Assembly: GCA_905221605.1 (NCBI GenBank)
Contig: CAJNDS010000001.1
Span: 1,102,525 to 1,166,524 of the forward strand
Source of the DNA: Symbiodinium natans
Lineage: Eukaryota; Sar; Dinophyceae; Suessiales; Symbiodiniaceae
Direction: 5' to 3'
Length of the DNA stretch: 64,000 bases
Positions within the stretch are counted from its first letter, which is position 1. Each line of letters starts with the position of its first letter. Both the position numbers and the translations under genes were made by a program. This document shows positions 34,431 to 45,480 of the stretch, in pieces. Below the pieces are notes generated by a model. The model was not told the DNA's origin. It did no database searches and saw only the letters and a list, made by a program, of their open reading frames with translations.

Positions 34431-35836
34431 CTCAACACACGAGGCGTTTAGGGTTTAGGGTTTAGGGTTTAGGGTTTAGGGTTTAGGGTTTAGGGTTTAG
34501 GGTTTAGGGTTTAGGGTTTAGGGTTTAGGGTTTAGGGTTTAGGGTTTAGGGTTCAGGGTTCAGGGTTTTAAGGCTTGATAGAGATGCTTCTCTATTTATG
34601 ATTTGATTTAATGATTGCTTCGGTTGGTGGGTGGGAGGCGACACATATACGTAAATTACTAGGGTTGCAGGGCTGCGGGCAGTCGGATTGTGATGAGAAC
34701 CCACCTAAACCCTCATTAACCCCTAAACCCTAACCCTAAACCCCTACACCCCTAAACTCTCTAACCTTGAATCCCGTAAGCTTTCTTAAACCCACAACCC
34801 CTCACATGGGTAAAATGTTTGGGTTGGATACTGTATAAGGAAGCTTGGGCAACAAAGAAGGGAAAAGGGTACCGCTTTCGGGGGTTTAGGGGGCTTGGGG
34901 GGGTTAGGGAACGCGAAAACCCTAAAATCCTCAAAGCCTCACCTTGAATGACCTTACGCCTCAACTCCCTCCACCTCCTAGAGTCCCGAAACCCTGAACC
35001 CTAAACCCTAAATCCCATAAACCTTAGCCCCTAACCCCTAAACCCTAAACCCTATCCCCTAAACACTATAACCCTAAACCCTAAACCCTAAACCCTAAAC
35101 CCTAAACCCCTAAACCCTAAACCCTAAACCCTATATAAACCCTAAACCCTAAACCCTACACCCTACACCCAATAAACCCAAACCAAATGTCCGCAAGCTC
35201 CTCTTGCAATCCGCAGGACGCGGCAAAGGCAGTGCCCACAAACCGCTCCCCGCAGTGAGCCATGGCACCTGAGTTGGACATGAGGATGGTTTGGGGGTTA
35301 GGGTTTAGGGTTTAGGGTTTAGGGTTTAGGGTTTAGGGTTTAGGGTTTAGGGTTTAGGGTCTAGGGTTTAGGGTTTAGGGTTTAGGGTTGTTTCCCGGTC
35401 CAAAGGCTTGGGATTCAGGGTTTAAAGCTTAGGGTTCAGGATTTCATGTCAATGGTTCAAGGTTTAGGGTTTAGGGTTTAGGGTTTAGGGTTTAGGGTTT
35501 AGGGTTGAGGGTTGAGGGTTTAGGGTTTAGGGCTTAGGGTCTAGGGTCTGCAGGCTGTCGTGATCTTTGTTGGGTGATGCAGACGTTCATGCAGATGATG
35601 GTAACGCCCAAGGTAAACCGGAGGAAGGGTGTTGTGTTGAGTTTGGGGTTTAGATTAGGGTTTAGGCGGTTTAGGGTTTTGGAGTGGTAGGGGGTAGGGT
35701 TATTTCAGGGTTTAAGGTTTGAGGAGGCGTAAAGCTGGGATACCTGCCAAGAGGGTGCCTACGAGCCAAGGTGTCACATGGGAGATCGGCTGCGCACGTG
35801 ATCAAACACCGTTTTCCTTCATCATGACCTCCGCGT
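34431..35836. repeat. Telomeric arrays between the coiled-coil model and the FNIP gene
   Basis: Arrays at 34446-34570, 34700-34760, 34988-35175, 35297-35390 and 35460-35550. Island 35180-35295 is open on the minus strand (GAMAHCGERFVGTAFAASCG). The last 280 bp before the FNIP stop codon are unique. Confidence 0.8.
34845..34895 (-). mobile_element. Second extragenic family F fragment
   Basis: Minus strand reads CCCCCGAAAGCGGTACCC and TTTTCCCTTCTTTGTTGCCC, like the introner body of sulfotransferase introns 4 and 5. Confidence 0.5.
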
Positions 35837-37957
35837 TTAGAAGGTCTCTACCTTAAACATGCGCGAGGAGAAACGCACTAAGGAGCTGGGAAGCGGCACC
35901 CCTTCGATACTCTGGTTGAAGCACTCGCCGAAGGTCAAGGTCTGCAAGCCGCTGGGAAGCTGGACCCCTTCCAGGCTCTGGTTGAAGCTGTGGTTGAAGG
36001 TCAAGGTCTGCAAGCCGCTAGGAAACTGGACCCCTTGCAAGCTCTGGTTGAAGCGCTCTCCGAAGGTCAAGGTCTGCAGGTCGCTGGGAAGCTGCGCCCC
36101 TTCCAAGCTCTGGTTGAAACAATGGCCGAAGGTCAAGGTCTGCAAGCCGCTGGGAAGCTCCACGCCTTCCAAGCTCTGGTCGAAGCTATGGTCAAAGGTC
36201 AAGGTCTGCAAGCTGCTAGGAAACTGCACGCATGCCAAGCTTTGGTTGAAGCGAAAACCGAAGGTCAAGGTCTGCAAGCCGCTGGGAAGCTGCACCCATT
36301 CCAAGCTCTGGTTAAAGTCTATGCCGAAAGTCAAGGTCTGCAGGCCGCTGGGAAGCTGCACCCCTTCCAAGCTGTGGTTGAAACAATAGCCGAAGGTCAT
36401 TGTCTGTAGGCTGCTGGGAAGCTGCACCCCGTCCAAGCTTTGGTTGAAGCGCTCGCCGAAGGTCAAGGCTTTTAGGCCGCTGGGAAGCTGCACCCCTGCC
36501 AAGCCCTGGTCAAAGCTTCCGCCGAAGGTCAGGGTCTGTAGTGCACTGGGAAGCTGCACCGCTTCCAAGCTTTGGTCGAAGATGTCGCCGAACGTCAAGG
36601 TCTGCAGGCCGCTGGGAAGCTGCGCCCCTTCCAAGCTCTGGTTGAAACAATGGCCGAAGGTCAAGGTCTGCAAGCCGCTGGGAAGCTGGACCCCTTCCAA
36701 GCTCTGGTTGAAGCTATGGTCGAAGATCAAGGTGTGCAGGCCGCTGGGAAGCTGCACCCCTTCTAAGCTCTGGTTGAATCTCTTACCCAAGGTCAAGGTC
36801 TCTAGGCTGCTGGGAAGCTCGACCCCTTCCAAGCTCTGGTTGAAATAATGGCCGAAGGTCAAGGTCTGCAAGCCGCTGGGAAGCTGGACCCCTTTCAAAC
36901 TCTGGTTGAAGCCACTGCCGAAGGTCAAGGACTGTAAGCCGCTGGGAAACTGCAGCCCATCCACGCTTTGGTTAAAGTCTATGCCGAAGGTCAAATTCTG
37001 CAAGCCGCTGGGAAGCTGCGCCCCTTCCAAGCTCTTGTTGAAGCAATCGCCAAAGATCAAGGTCTGCAAGCCGCTGGGAAGCTGGACCCCCGCCAAGATC
37101 TGGTTGAAGCTATAGCCGAAGTTCAAGGTCTGCAAGCCACTAGGAAGGTGCACCCCTTCCAAGCTCTTCTTGCCCAAGGACATGAGGGTCTGCAGGCCGC
37201 TGGGAAGCTGGATCCCTTCCAAGCTGTGGTTGAAGCGCTCGCCGAAGGTCAAGGTTTTGAGGCCGCTGGGAAGCTGCACCCCTTCCAAGCTCTGGTTGAA
37301 ATAATGACCGAAGGTCAAGGTCTGTAGGTTGCTGGGAAGCTGAACCCCTTCCAAGCTTTGGTCGAAGCTTTTGCCAAAGGTCAAGGTCAGGAGGCCGCTG
37401 GGAAGCTGGACCTCTTCCAAGCTCTGATCGAACCTTGTGCCAAAGGTCAAGGTCTGCAAGCTGCTAGGAAACTGCACCCCTTCCAAGCTCTGGTTGAAGC
37501 GCTCGCCGAAGGTCAAGGTCTGTAGGCTGCTGGGAAGCTGCACCCCTTCCAAGCTCTGGTTGAAGCAAAGGCCGAAGGTCAAGGTCTGTAGGGCGCTGGG
37601 AAGCTGCACCCCTTCCAAGCTCTGGTTGAAACAATGGCCGAGGGTTAAGGCAACAACGACGTCCATTGCATCCATGTCGTCATTCACTCCTGTCCTTGCC
37701 AACGCTTGCTCAAAACTGCACGCCGCATGTCCTGCGCCAAACTTGCGAACCACATATGTGAGCTCTTGGTTTTGCGTTTGTTGCAGCAGTGGCTGGTGCA
37801 TGTCGAGGACACGGTCACCTGAAGTCATCACGATTGTCCCTGCTGGATAGCCAGCACTGCCTGCAACGCGTCTCCGTACATCCAGCCCTGTTTCCGCATC
37901 GTCCACATGGAGCTGAAACGTGGAGCCGGCAAGACTGCGGATGGTCAACGGCCGCAT
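35837..37957 (-). CDS. FNIP-repeat (leucine-rich-like) protein with ubiquitin-like N-terminus
   Basis: Intronless frame of 706 residues from the ATG at 37957. The frame stays open upstream to a GTG at 37999 and beyond, but ATG at MRPLTIRSL is the natural eukaryotic start. Residues 1 to about 75 (LTIRSLAGSTFQLHV, then a loop and the LTYVVR strand) look like a ubiquitin-type beta-grasp fold. About 27 tandem repeats of 22 residues follow, consensus FNQSLEGVQLPSGLQTLTFG with a two-residue variable linker, matching FNIP repeats; one repeat is shortened (LMSLGKKSLEG). The repeats are 66 bp in DNA and highly alike, so expansion is recent. Such solenoids bind proteins; the partner is unknown. Long antisense frames here are shadows of the repeat. 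Confidence 0.85.
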   Translation of the reverse strand: MRPLTIRSLAGSTFQLHVDDAETGLDVRRRVAGSAGYPAGTIVMTSGDRVLDMHQPLLQQTQNQELTYVVRKFGAGHAACSFEQALARTGVNDDMDAMDVVVALTLGHCFNQSLEGVQLPSALQTLTFGLCFNQSLEGVQLPSSLQTLTFGERFNQSLEGVQFPSSLQTLTFGTRFDQSLEEVQLPSGLLTLTFGKSFDQSLEGVQLPSNLQTLTFGHYFNQSLEGVQLPSGLKTLTFGERFNHSLEGIQLPSGLQTLMSLGKKSLEGVHLPSGLQTLNFGYSFNQILAGVQLPSGLQTLIFGDCFNKSLEGAQLPSGLQNLTFGIDFNQSVDGLQFPSGLQSLTFGSGFNQSLKGVQLPSGLQTLTFGHYFNQSLEGVELPSSLETLTLGKRFNQSLEGVQLPSGLHTLIFDHSFNQSLEGVQLPSGLQTLTFGHCFNQSLEGAQLPSGLQTLTFGDIFDQSLEAVQLPSALQTLTFGGSFDQGLAGVQLPSGLKALTFGERFNQSLDGVQLPSSLQTMTFGYCFNHSLEGVQLPSGLQTLTFGIDFNQSLEWVQLPSGLQTLTFGFRFNQSLACVQFPSSLQTLTFDHSFDQSLEGVELPSGLQTLTFGHCFNQSLEGAQLPSDLQTLTFGERFNQSLQGVQFPSGLQTLTFNHSFNQSLEGVQLPSGLQTLTFGECFNQSIEGVPLPSSLVRFSSRMFKVETF

Positions 37958-38034
37958 GCTGGCGCTTCCGCAGCGACAAGACTCGACGAAGAATGGCACA
38001 ACAGTGAGTGGGAACGCCAGTTCAGTTACAAGTT

Positions 38035-38053
38035 CTGAGAGGGAAATAGAGAA
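38035..38053 (-). promoter_or_regulatory. Candidate trans-splice acceptor upstream of the FNIP gene
   Basis: On the minus strand a pyrimidine tract TTCTCTATTTCCCTCTC runs into CAG, about 78 nt before the ATG at 37957. Dinoflagellate mRNAs receive a spliced leader at such sites. No leader relic is visible here. Confidence 0.4.
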
Positions 38054-38222
38054 TTAGGGAACTAGGTATACCTCTTCAAGGAATGATCTAGGGGACCGAA
38101 TTCCCTCATCTCTGCTCGACATGAGAAAAGCAACCGGAAAGCATCACTATAGGTACGGCATATCTTTCAACCATCCTCGACCTCATTCACTTACAGGGTT
38201 TTAGGCTTCAGGGTTCCTATTT

Positions 38223-38357
38223 GCGATGTTCCCCCTTATACTAGCAGGCCTTAATCGGGATCATAGCAGGGGGTACCCTAAACCCTAAACCCTAAACCCT
38301 AAACCCTAAAGCCTAAAGCCTAAACCCTAAACCCTAAAGTAGAAGGGGGAACATCCC
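38223..38357. mobile_element. Inverted-repeat element, family A copy 5, interrupted by telomeric array
   Basis: Left arm GCGATGTTCCCCCTTATAC, right end GGGGGAACATCCC. A CCCTAAA array (38276-38339) starts at the element's own GTACCC and replaces most of the right half. Confidence 0.85.
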
Positions 38358-38528
38358 AAGTTCTTATTCGCAAGCAACAGGGCATAGTGAACATAAGTGG
38401 CACCCGTAGGATTCCCTTATAATCAGGACCCCAAATAAGGTAACCCTAATATTGTAAACCTCCAAATCGCAAACGCTACATTTAGGGCTTAAGGTTTAGG
38501 GTTTCGAGCTTAAGGTTTCGTCTGAATC

Positions 38529-38666
38529 GGGCTTCCCCTTGTTTAAACAGTCCTTAGTACCCTAAACCCTAAACCCTAAACCCTAAACCCTAAACCCTAA
38601 ACCCTAAACCCTCTACCCCCCACTATAATCCCTACCCAGGGCTCTTCGGAAAAGGGGAAACCTCCC
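38529..38666. mobile_element. Inverted-repeat element, family A copy 6, interrupted by telomeric array
   Basis: Left GGGCTTCCCCTTGTTTAAAC, right AAAGGGGAAACCTCCC. The array (38559-38613) again starts at a GTACCC of the element. Confidence 0.8.
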
Positions 38667-38930
38667 AAAACCCCGGCCGTAGACGTCATGTCTGCCGACC
38701 TGGGCCTTTCGAGGGGCCCTGCTGCCCTTCACAAGGAAGACCTAGGCCTAGGGTTTAGGGTTTAGGGTTTAGGGTTTAGGGTTTAGGGTTTAGGGTTTAG
38801 GGTTTAGGGTTTAGGGTTTAGGGTTTAGGGTTTAGGGTTATTGTTATTTTCAATATATATATATATATGGTAATGCATTTACTTTTTCATGTATGCTTAT
38901 ATATATCAGTACATAGGCGAGGGACTCGGT

Positions 38931-39144
38931 TCTCCAACTAAGGGGACCTAAGCCCTTAGACTCTGTGTCTACAGACCTAGGTTTGCCAAGGGTTTAGGTT
39001 TAGGGTTTAGGGTTTAGGGTTTAGGGTTTAGGGTTTAGGGTTTAGGGTTTAGGGTTTAGGGTTTAGGGTTTAGGGTTTAGGGTTTAGGGTTTAGGGTTTA
39101 GGGTTAGGTTTCCCCCAAAAGGGGGACCTAGGGCCGTGGACTCC
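38931..39144 (+). repeat. Telomeric array between diverged 34-bp duplications
   Basis: 38931-38964 and 39109-39144 share the pattern GGGGACCTA, then GACTC, with about three quarters identity. The TTTAGGG array 38991-39107 lies between. Confidence 0.55.
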
Positions 39145-39679
39145 TTCCCAAAGCTCTATATAAGCCCTAAAGCGCTAAGCCCTTAAAGACACTTTTTTCC
39201 AATGTGATTTCCTACTACAGCTTTGCAAGTTTGTTTGGGGTGTTCGTACCCCAACCACTTAAGCCGAACTTCTGAACCTTGAGACTCTGAGAACTCCAAA
39301 GACTTAGCAATCAAAAAAATGAGACCCGTAAACCCTCTACCCTACAACTTCATCACTCAACCTTAAGACCCCTAAAATCCCTCAACCTTAAATCCCAACT
39401 TCGCCACTTCTTGGTGGTGTTCGTGGGGTGCAGGGTTTAGGGCTTAGGGTTTGAGGCCGCCAAAACCCGAAACCCTAAACCCTAATCCCTAATCAAACCC
39501 TAAACCCTAAACCCTAAACCCTAAACGTAGGTCACGACTGGCCTACGGTGAGGGGGTTGAATTCGGCCAAGGGGCCAGGAACAGCGCGATGGTTGTCTCT
39601 GGCGAACCTTGCAGACGGGAGATAGACGGGTTTAGGGTTTCGGGTTTAAGGTTTGGGGTTTAGGGTTTAGGGTGTAGGG

Positions 39680-40037
39680 TTTAGGGTTTGCTGTAATAGG
39701 GCGTAGATGCTGTGAAGGTTAGGATGCAGCAGAGGCTCGAATGCCTCGTCAGGTGCGAAGAGCAGCTCTGGCCGATTGTGGAGGGCCATCTAGTACGTTT
39801 CTCCCACCCAACCCCGTCCGAGGCGGCAAAACCACCCAAACCTATTCCGTTTAGGGTTTTTTGGAAGTAAGCGATTGAGTTTAGGCCTAAAGCCTCGGAC
39901 GGCGTTGGGTGGGAGAAACGTATTAGATGGCCCTCCACATTCGGGCCAGAGCTGCTCTTGGCACCTGACGAGGCATTCGAGCCTCTGCTGCATCCTAACC
40001 TTCACAGCATCTACACCCTATTACAGCAAACCCTAAA
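39680..40037. mobile_element. Large foldback (hairpin) element
   Basis: Arms 39680-39824 and 39892-40037 are about 145 bp reverse complements with only scattered differences; the spacer is 67 bp. Both outer ends are telomere-like (TTTAGGGTTTGC and its mirror). The spacer also contains TTTAGGG. It can form a long cruciform. No coding capacity of its own is evident; open frames on both strands mirror each other. Confidence 0.85.
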
Positions 40038-40085
40038 GCCTTGCGAGTCTTTGGGGCGCTCTCGCACACCATGCGGTGCAATGGG

Positions 40086-40330
40086 GGAGTTTCAAGGTAC
40101 GTAGTAGCCCATTATAAGTTAGGGTTTCGGGTTTAGGGTTTAGGGGTTAGGGTTTAGGGTTTAGGGTTTAGGGTTTAGGGTTTAGGGTTTAGGGTTTAGG
40201 GTTTAGGGTAACCCATTAAAAGTGTAGCTACAACCCACATGTAAGCCCCTCAAGTACCGCATTAGGGCTAGTTGTAATTGGCCTATAAGTACACTCGGAA
40301 CTGGGGTTCTACTAAGCACCATGAAACTCC
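40086..40330. mobile_element. Inverted-repeat element, family C copy 2, interrupted in the left arm
   Basis: Ends GGAGTTTCAAGGTACGTAG and CTAAGCACCATGAAACTCC. A TTTAGGG array (40119-40210) sits between CCCATTATAAG (40108-40118) and CCCATTAAAAG (40212-40222), an 11-bp duplication at the mirror position of the copy-1 insertion. Confidence 0.85.
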
Positions 40331-42487
40331 AAGTAGGCTTGCAGGGATACAGGGTTTGGGGTTTAGGGTTTAGGGTTTAGGGCTTGGGGTTTAGGGTTTA
40401 CCCTTGCTCACGCGCCTGCCCCAAAAAAAGGCCGCCAATAGCTGGAGCTCTGCACCCCAGCTCCCTGAAAACACTAGAAGCACAGACGCCTCATGCTAGG
40501 TAATCCCTTCTATTACCCCCCCCCCCCCCCCCCTACCCCCTAATTTTTGAAAACGCCCCATTTAGGGTTTTAGGGTTCAGGGTTCAGGGTTCAGGGTTTA
40601 GGGGGTAGGGGGGTTTTCATATCCTAAACCCTAAACCCTAAACCCTAAACCCTAAACCCTAAACCCTAAACCCTAAACCCTAAACCCTAAACCCTAAACC
40701 CTAAACCAAGGGATTAACCTTCAAAGCAGACTCAGGTTGCAAGCCCAAAGACCAGCGTTGCTGGCTTTGGCGGCCCGACCGACGCCATATGGCAGGGCCG
40801 AAGTCCCCAGGTTGTCTAGGGTTGACAAGGGCTGTAGGCTTTAGGGTTTAGGGTTTAGGGCTTTTGGGGCTGCTGTGTCCATTTTGAAGCTGAGTAGGGC
40901 TTCTAGAGGGTTTGCAAGGGGCCCTTTCGAGGGTTGTTAGGTTCGTTTCTCAAGTTTGGTCGGGCATTGGGTGCGGAAAACGCAGACCCCACATTAGGCT
41001 TCGGGCCTGGCTTCTCGCCTAGCGCCCCCAAACCCTAAACCCTAAACCCTAAACCCTAAACCCTAAACCCTAAACCCTAAACCCTAAACCCTAAACCCCA
41101 AGCCCTAAACCCTAAACCCCAAAACAGGCGACAATAAGGGCACCACTGACGGTACTGAGGTTTGCGTCCTCTGAGACTCTTGAGCCAGGTCTGGGGTTCA
41201 TTCAGGGTTTAGGGTTTAGGGTTTAGGGTTTAGGGTTTAGGGTTTAGGGTTTAGGGTTTAGGGTTTAGGGTTTAGGGTTTAGGGTTTAGGGTTTAGGGTT
41301 TAGGGTTTAGGGGTTAGGGTTCAGGGTTTAGGGGTTTGCGGGTTTAGTCCGCTTTCTTTAGGGTTCAGGTTTCAGGGTTTAGGGCTCAGACTTTTTGGGT
41401 TTAGGCTTCGGGTGCGTTCCCTCTCTAAGTGGTTGGACTACAAGATGCATATAGGGTTCGGGGTGAAGGGCTTAAGGGTGGGTTTAGGGTGTAGGGTTTA
41501 GGGCTAGTTTGGGCGAGTTTAGGGCTAGTTTAGGGTTTAAGGCTAGTTAAGGGTTTAGTGTTTAGGGTTTAGGGTTTAGCCGCAGCAAGGGCGACCCACT
41601 TTTTGCAACGCCTCACGACGCCGCCATGTCTGCTGCGGGTAGACTCCAATGCGACCAGTATAGGGTTTTGTTTGTTTGAGGTCTTGGGGTTTAGGGTTTA
41701 GGGTTTAGGGCTTTAGGGGTGTGGGGTTTAAGGGCTTTAGGGCTTTAGGGGTTGAGGGTCTTACGGGTTTCAGGGTTTTGGGGTTCAGGATACCCTAAGC
41801 CCTAAACGCTGGGATTTGGGGTAACTATCCGATTCAGGTGATGGTGGGTTGGGAACCCTAAACCCTAAACCCTAAACCCTAAACCCTAAACCCTAAACCC
41901 TAAACCCTAAACCCTAAATCCTAAACCCTAAACCCTAAACCCTAGGTTAAGGGCACCTTCCCAAATCCTACAGCTCCCACCCTAGCTCCTACAGTCTTCA
42001 TCCTATGCCCCTGCCCGAACTTCCAAACCCCCCTCACAAAGTGCTTAGGGTTTAGGGTTTAGGGTTTAGGGTTTAGGGTTTAGGGTTTAGGGTTTAGGGT
42101 TTAGGGTTTAGGCCGGGTTTAGGGTGTAGGGTCACAAACCTAAGCGCGCATAGTCTTCTGGGCACTCTGTGCTTCGGGTTTGAGGGGCTAGCTAGGGCTT
42201 CGGGTCGCGTTTGAGGCGGCTGGAAGACGTGCTGGGCTTGGGGTTTGGGGTTTGGGGTTTGGGGTTTGGGCTTTGGGGTTTGGGGTTTGGGGTCCGCCGA
42301 CCCTGGCGGCGTGTTGGATGGGAAAAGGAGGTGAAAACCTCCCTCTTTCCCTCCTTACACGGGGGGGGGGGGGGGGGGGGTCGGTGCACAATTTTTTTCG
42401 TGGAGGACGGCGCCACCCGCACAGCGTAAACAGGCGGTTCAGCACAGGGGGGTAGGGGCGCCCTCAGCAAAATCAGCGTTTTTGAAA

Positions 42488-42755
42488 CCCCACCCCCCCC
42501 CACCCCCCCCCCCCCCCACCCCCCCCCCCCCCACCCCCCCCCCCCACCCCCCCCCCCCCACCCCCCCCCCCCCCACCCCCCCCCCACCCCCCCCCACCCC
42601 CCCCCACACCCCCCCCACCCCCCCCCCCCACCCCTCCCCCCCCCCCCACCCCCCCCCCCCACCCCACCCCCCCACCCCCCCCCACCCCCCCCCACCCCCC
42701 CACCCCCCCCCCCCCCCCCCCCCCCACCCCCACCCCCGCCCCACCCCCCCCCACC
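42488..42755 (+). repeat. Cytosine tract with spaced adenines
   Basis: About 265 bp of C runs (3 to 20 long) broken by single A. The minus strand is nearly all G and T. Long open frames here are artefacts of composition. Confidence 0.95.
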
Positions 42756-43314
42756 GCCTGTCTTTTTGGCTTGCGCTTGTCCTGACCCCCCCAACGTTTC
42801 ACAAGAACTCTGCCGAGCAGGCTGGGATAGACCTCTCAACTATGCTCCAGCGGGGTCGGCGGCTTGAGCCGGAGGCTCTTAAATTTGGGGTTTGCGGTTT
42901 GGGGTTTGGGGTGTGGGGTGTGGGGTTTAGGGTGTAGGGTTTAGGGTTTAGGATTTCAGGGTCTTAGGGTTGTGGAGTTCAGGATAAGGTTAAAAACCGC
43001 GAAACCTAAAAAACAAAACCTCGACCCCTTAACCCCCCAAACTCTAAACCCCAAACCAGTGTACCATAGGGGTCGAATAATTAACAATAGTATTCCCTTG
43101 TTGTCTCTGTATGCTTATTATACAAAAACAGCACCACAAATCCTATCCCAATTATTAATTAAGGCCCCTGTATTAAGCCCTAAACCCTAGACCCTGAACC
43201 CTAAAGCTATTAAGGCCCTTTGCATCTGGAGCTTCGGGGGGGGGGGGGGAGGGGAGGTCAAGGGATTGAGGGTTTAGGGTTTAGGGTTTAGGGTTTAGGG
43301 GAGTCCCCCGAGCA

Positions 43315-43412
43315 AACGACCTGCCATCGAGCTCGATGCGCAGGCGCACGACTACTTCGCTTCTCCCGCGGGTGCTTTTGGCTTGGAGGGGCGCAGGGCG
43401 CGGATCTTGAAG
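43315..43412 (+). CDS. Possible coding exon on the plus strand
   Basis: Plus strand reads AIELDAQAHDYFASPAGAF then GLEGRRARILK, while the minus strand has a stop. It would be against the general gene direction. Lies between arrays at 43268 and 43433. Confidence 0.3.
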
Positions 43413-44433
43413 GTTGAGAGGGTTGAGAGAGTTTAGGGTTTAGGGTTTATAAGGTTTGGGGTTTTGGGGTTTGAGGGTTTCCTAAACCCTAAACCCTAAA
43501 CCCCCTAACCCTAAACCCTAAACAGGGGGGGGGCTAAACACAAAACTCCAAATCATGGGTGGAAAGATTATGGGGGCTTTGCCGCAATAGTCGGCCAACT
43601 GTGCCGCTTTCTGCAGCTATAAGGAAGGGTTCGAAAGGGGTTTAGGGTTTAGGGTTTAGGGTTTAGGGTTTAGGGTTTGTCCAAGAGGAGGTAGAAGTGA
43701 CGAGCGAGCAGGGGTTGGGGTAAGAGTTCAGGGTGGCGCGTTCAGGGGTGTACGGTTCAGGGCTCAAGCTGTTGGGCTTGGCCCTGCAGGCTTTAGGGAT
43801 TTTTAGGAATCTTTAGATTTAGGGTTTAGGGTTTAGGGTTTAGGGTTTAGGGTTTAGGGTTTAGGGTTTAGGGTTTAGGGTTTAGGGTTTAGGGTTTAGG
43901 GTTTAGGGTTTAGGGTTTAGGGTTTAGGGTCTAGGGCGAGGCATGATGCAGCCCCTGCGCCCCGCAGCTGCTCTTGTTTCGTGTGAGACCTGGGCAATGT
44001 CTTGCGAGGCTTGTGCCCACCTTCGAGCGCAAGCCCTAAACCCTGAACCCGAAACCCCTACATGAAACCCTAAACCCGAAACCCTCGTCCCTAGACCGTA
44101 CACCGCAAACCGTAAAGCCTAAACCCTAAACCCTAAACCCTAAACCCTAAACCCTAAACCCCTAAACCCCTAAACCCCACCCTCAGTCCATTTCGTCGAA
44201 GATTAGGGCCTGGCGTGACAAGCTGCCTTCCACCGGTTTCAGGGGTTTAAAGATTAAAGGGGCAAGAGGGTTTAGGGTTATTGGGTCTATTGGGTTCAGG
44301 GCTGAGCGTTTTACGTTTGGATTAGGCACGTATGGTTGATGGGGTCTATATACTTGATAGTATAGGGTTTATGGGGTTCATAGGGCTTATAGGGTTTATA
44401 TGGTTCAAGGGCTTAGAAGGTTTTTAGGGTCTT

Positions 44434-44604
44434 GGGTTTTCAAGGTCTCGTGTGTAAAATGTCGAGTTTGTTCATAGGGTTGATACGGTTCAAGGTTCAT
44501 GGGGTGTAGGGCTTAAACCCTAAACCCTAAACCCTAAACCCTAAACCCTAAACCCTAAACAGGGTTTTGGGTTTATAAGGCCTCGGGTGTAAGATGTCGA
44601 GTTT
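44434..44604 (+). repeat. Telomeric array between diverged 36-bp duplications
   Basis: 44434-44469 and 44569-44604 share TCTCG/CCTCG, GTGTAA, ATGTCGAGTTT in register. A CCCTAAA array (44514-44560) lies between, opposite in strand to the surrounding TTTATAGGG-like repeat. Confidence 0.7.
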
Positions 44605-44867
44605 AGGAGTTCAGCGTTTTTTTATGTTTGGGGAGTGTTTTTTGGGTCTAGCGACAACTCATGTGGTTCAGAAGGGTTCATACCGTAGAGATGAAGGGTG
44701 TGGAGATGTAGCCCTTAACGGATAGAATCACCTAGCATTGTTGACAGCATGCGCTTCTGAACTGTACCCCCCCAAATCCCTCACCCCCCAGGCCCTAAAC
44801 CATAAGCCCTAAAACCCTGAAACCCTAAACCCTAGACCCCCAACCGCCTTCAAAGGACAGCTCTTCC

Positions 44868-44960
44868 GAAGAGTAAACTAGGAATAAAGAGGGTAACCTG
44901 GTTTGGCTTAAAGGGGCTTGAGGACACCTAAGTCCCAAACAAAAGGGGATAAGGGCCATT
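44868..44960. mobile_element. Element family E copy 4 (diverged)
   Basis: Contains AAAGAGGGTAACCTGGTTTG, GGGGCTTGAGGACACCTAAG and GGGGATAAGGGCC in the family order. Confidence 0.5.
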
Positions 44961-45267
44961 ATAGGGAGCCTTTACAATTAGAATTACTATAGTATACAGT
45001 ATACTTATAAAGGTGCCATAACAGGATACTGCTAGTAAGTATTTCGACTCCTATATTACTCTGGGATGTCCCCTAAGCACGCTTCAAGATACCGTAGCCC
45101 CTTGGGGTTTAGGGTCAAGGATTACGAGGTCACAAGGTTTTTGGGCTACAGGTTTAGGGTTTAGGGTTTAGGGTTTAGGGTTTAGGGTTTAGGGTTTAGG
45201 GTTTAGGGTTTAGGGTTTCAGGGACACCGGGTTTGACAGCTACCGTGTTCCAGGGCTGCAGCCCAGG

Positions 45268-45480
45268 GTGTCCATCTCTAGTGCTACTATGGACTTTGGT
45301 GCCCCAAAACCCAAAACCCAAAACCCAAAACCCTAAACCATACACCCTAAACCTAAACCCTAAACCCTAAACCCTAAACCCTAAACCCTAAACCCTAAAC
45401 CCTAAACCCTAAACCCTAAACCCTATTTTAGTCTTGTTTTGGAGGAACCTAATTCCCTAACTGTACTAGAGATGGACTCC
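45268..45480. mobile_element. Inverted-repeat element with telomeric array inside (family M)
   Basis: Ends GTGTCCATCTCTAGTGC and GTACTAGAGATGGACTCC are mirrored. Between them lies a CCCAAAA/CCCTAAA array (45302-45425). Confidence 0.7.

Larger units (their letters stand above)
38054..42240. repeat. Region upstream of the FNIP gene: arrays and hairpin elements
   Basis: Arrays at 38751-38838, 39475-39530, 40350-40400, 40623-40706, 41032-41120, 41204-41320, 41440-41580, 41688-41790, 41855-41945 and 42047-42135. Two interrupted family A elements, the foldback element and a family C element are listed separately. Island 40715-40830 is open on both strands. Confidence 0.85.

Noticed and set aside
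35859-37850. Several plus-strand frames of 60-176 codons opposite the FNIP gene
   Set aside because: They come from the 66-bp repeat read in antisense and lack any motif.
42192-42937. Glycine- or proline-rich open frames
   Set aside because: They are translations of the C/A homopolymer tract and of adjoining GGGGTTT repeat.
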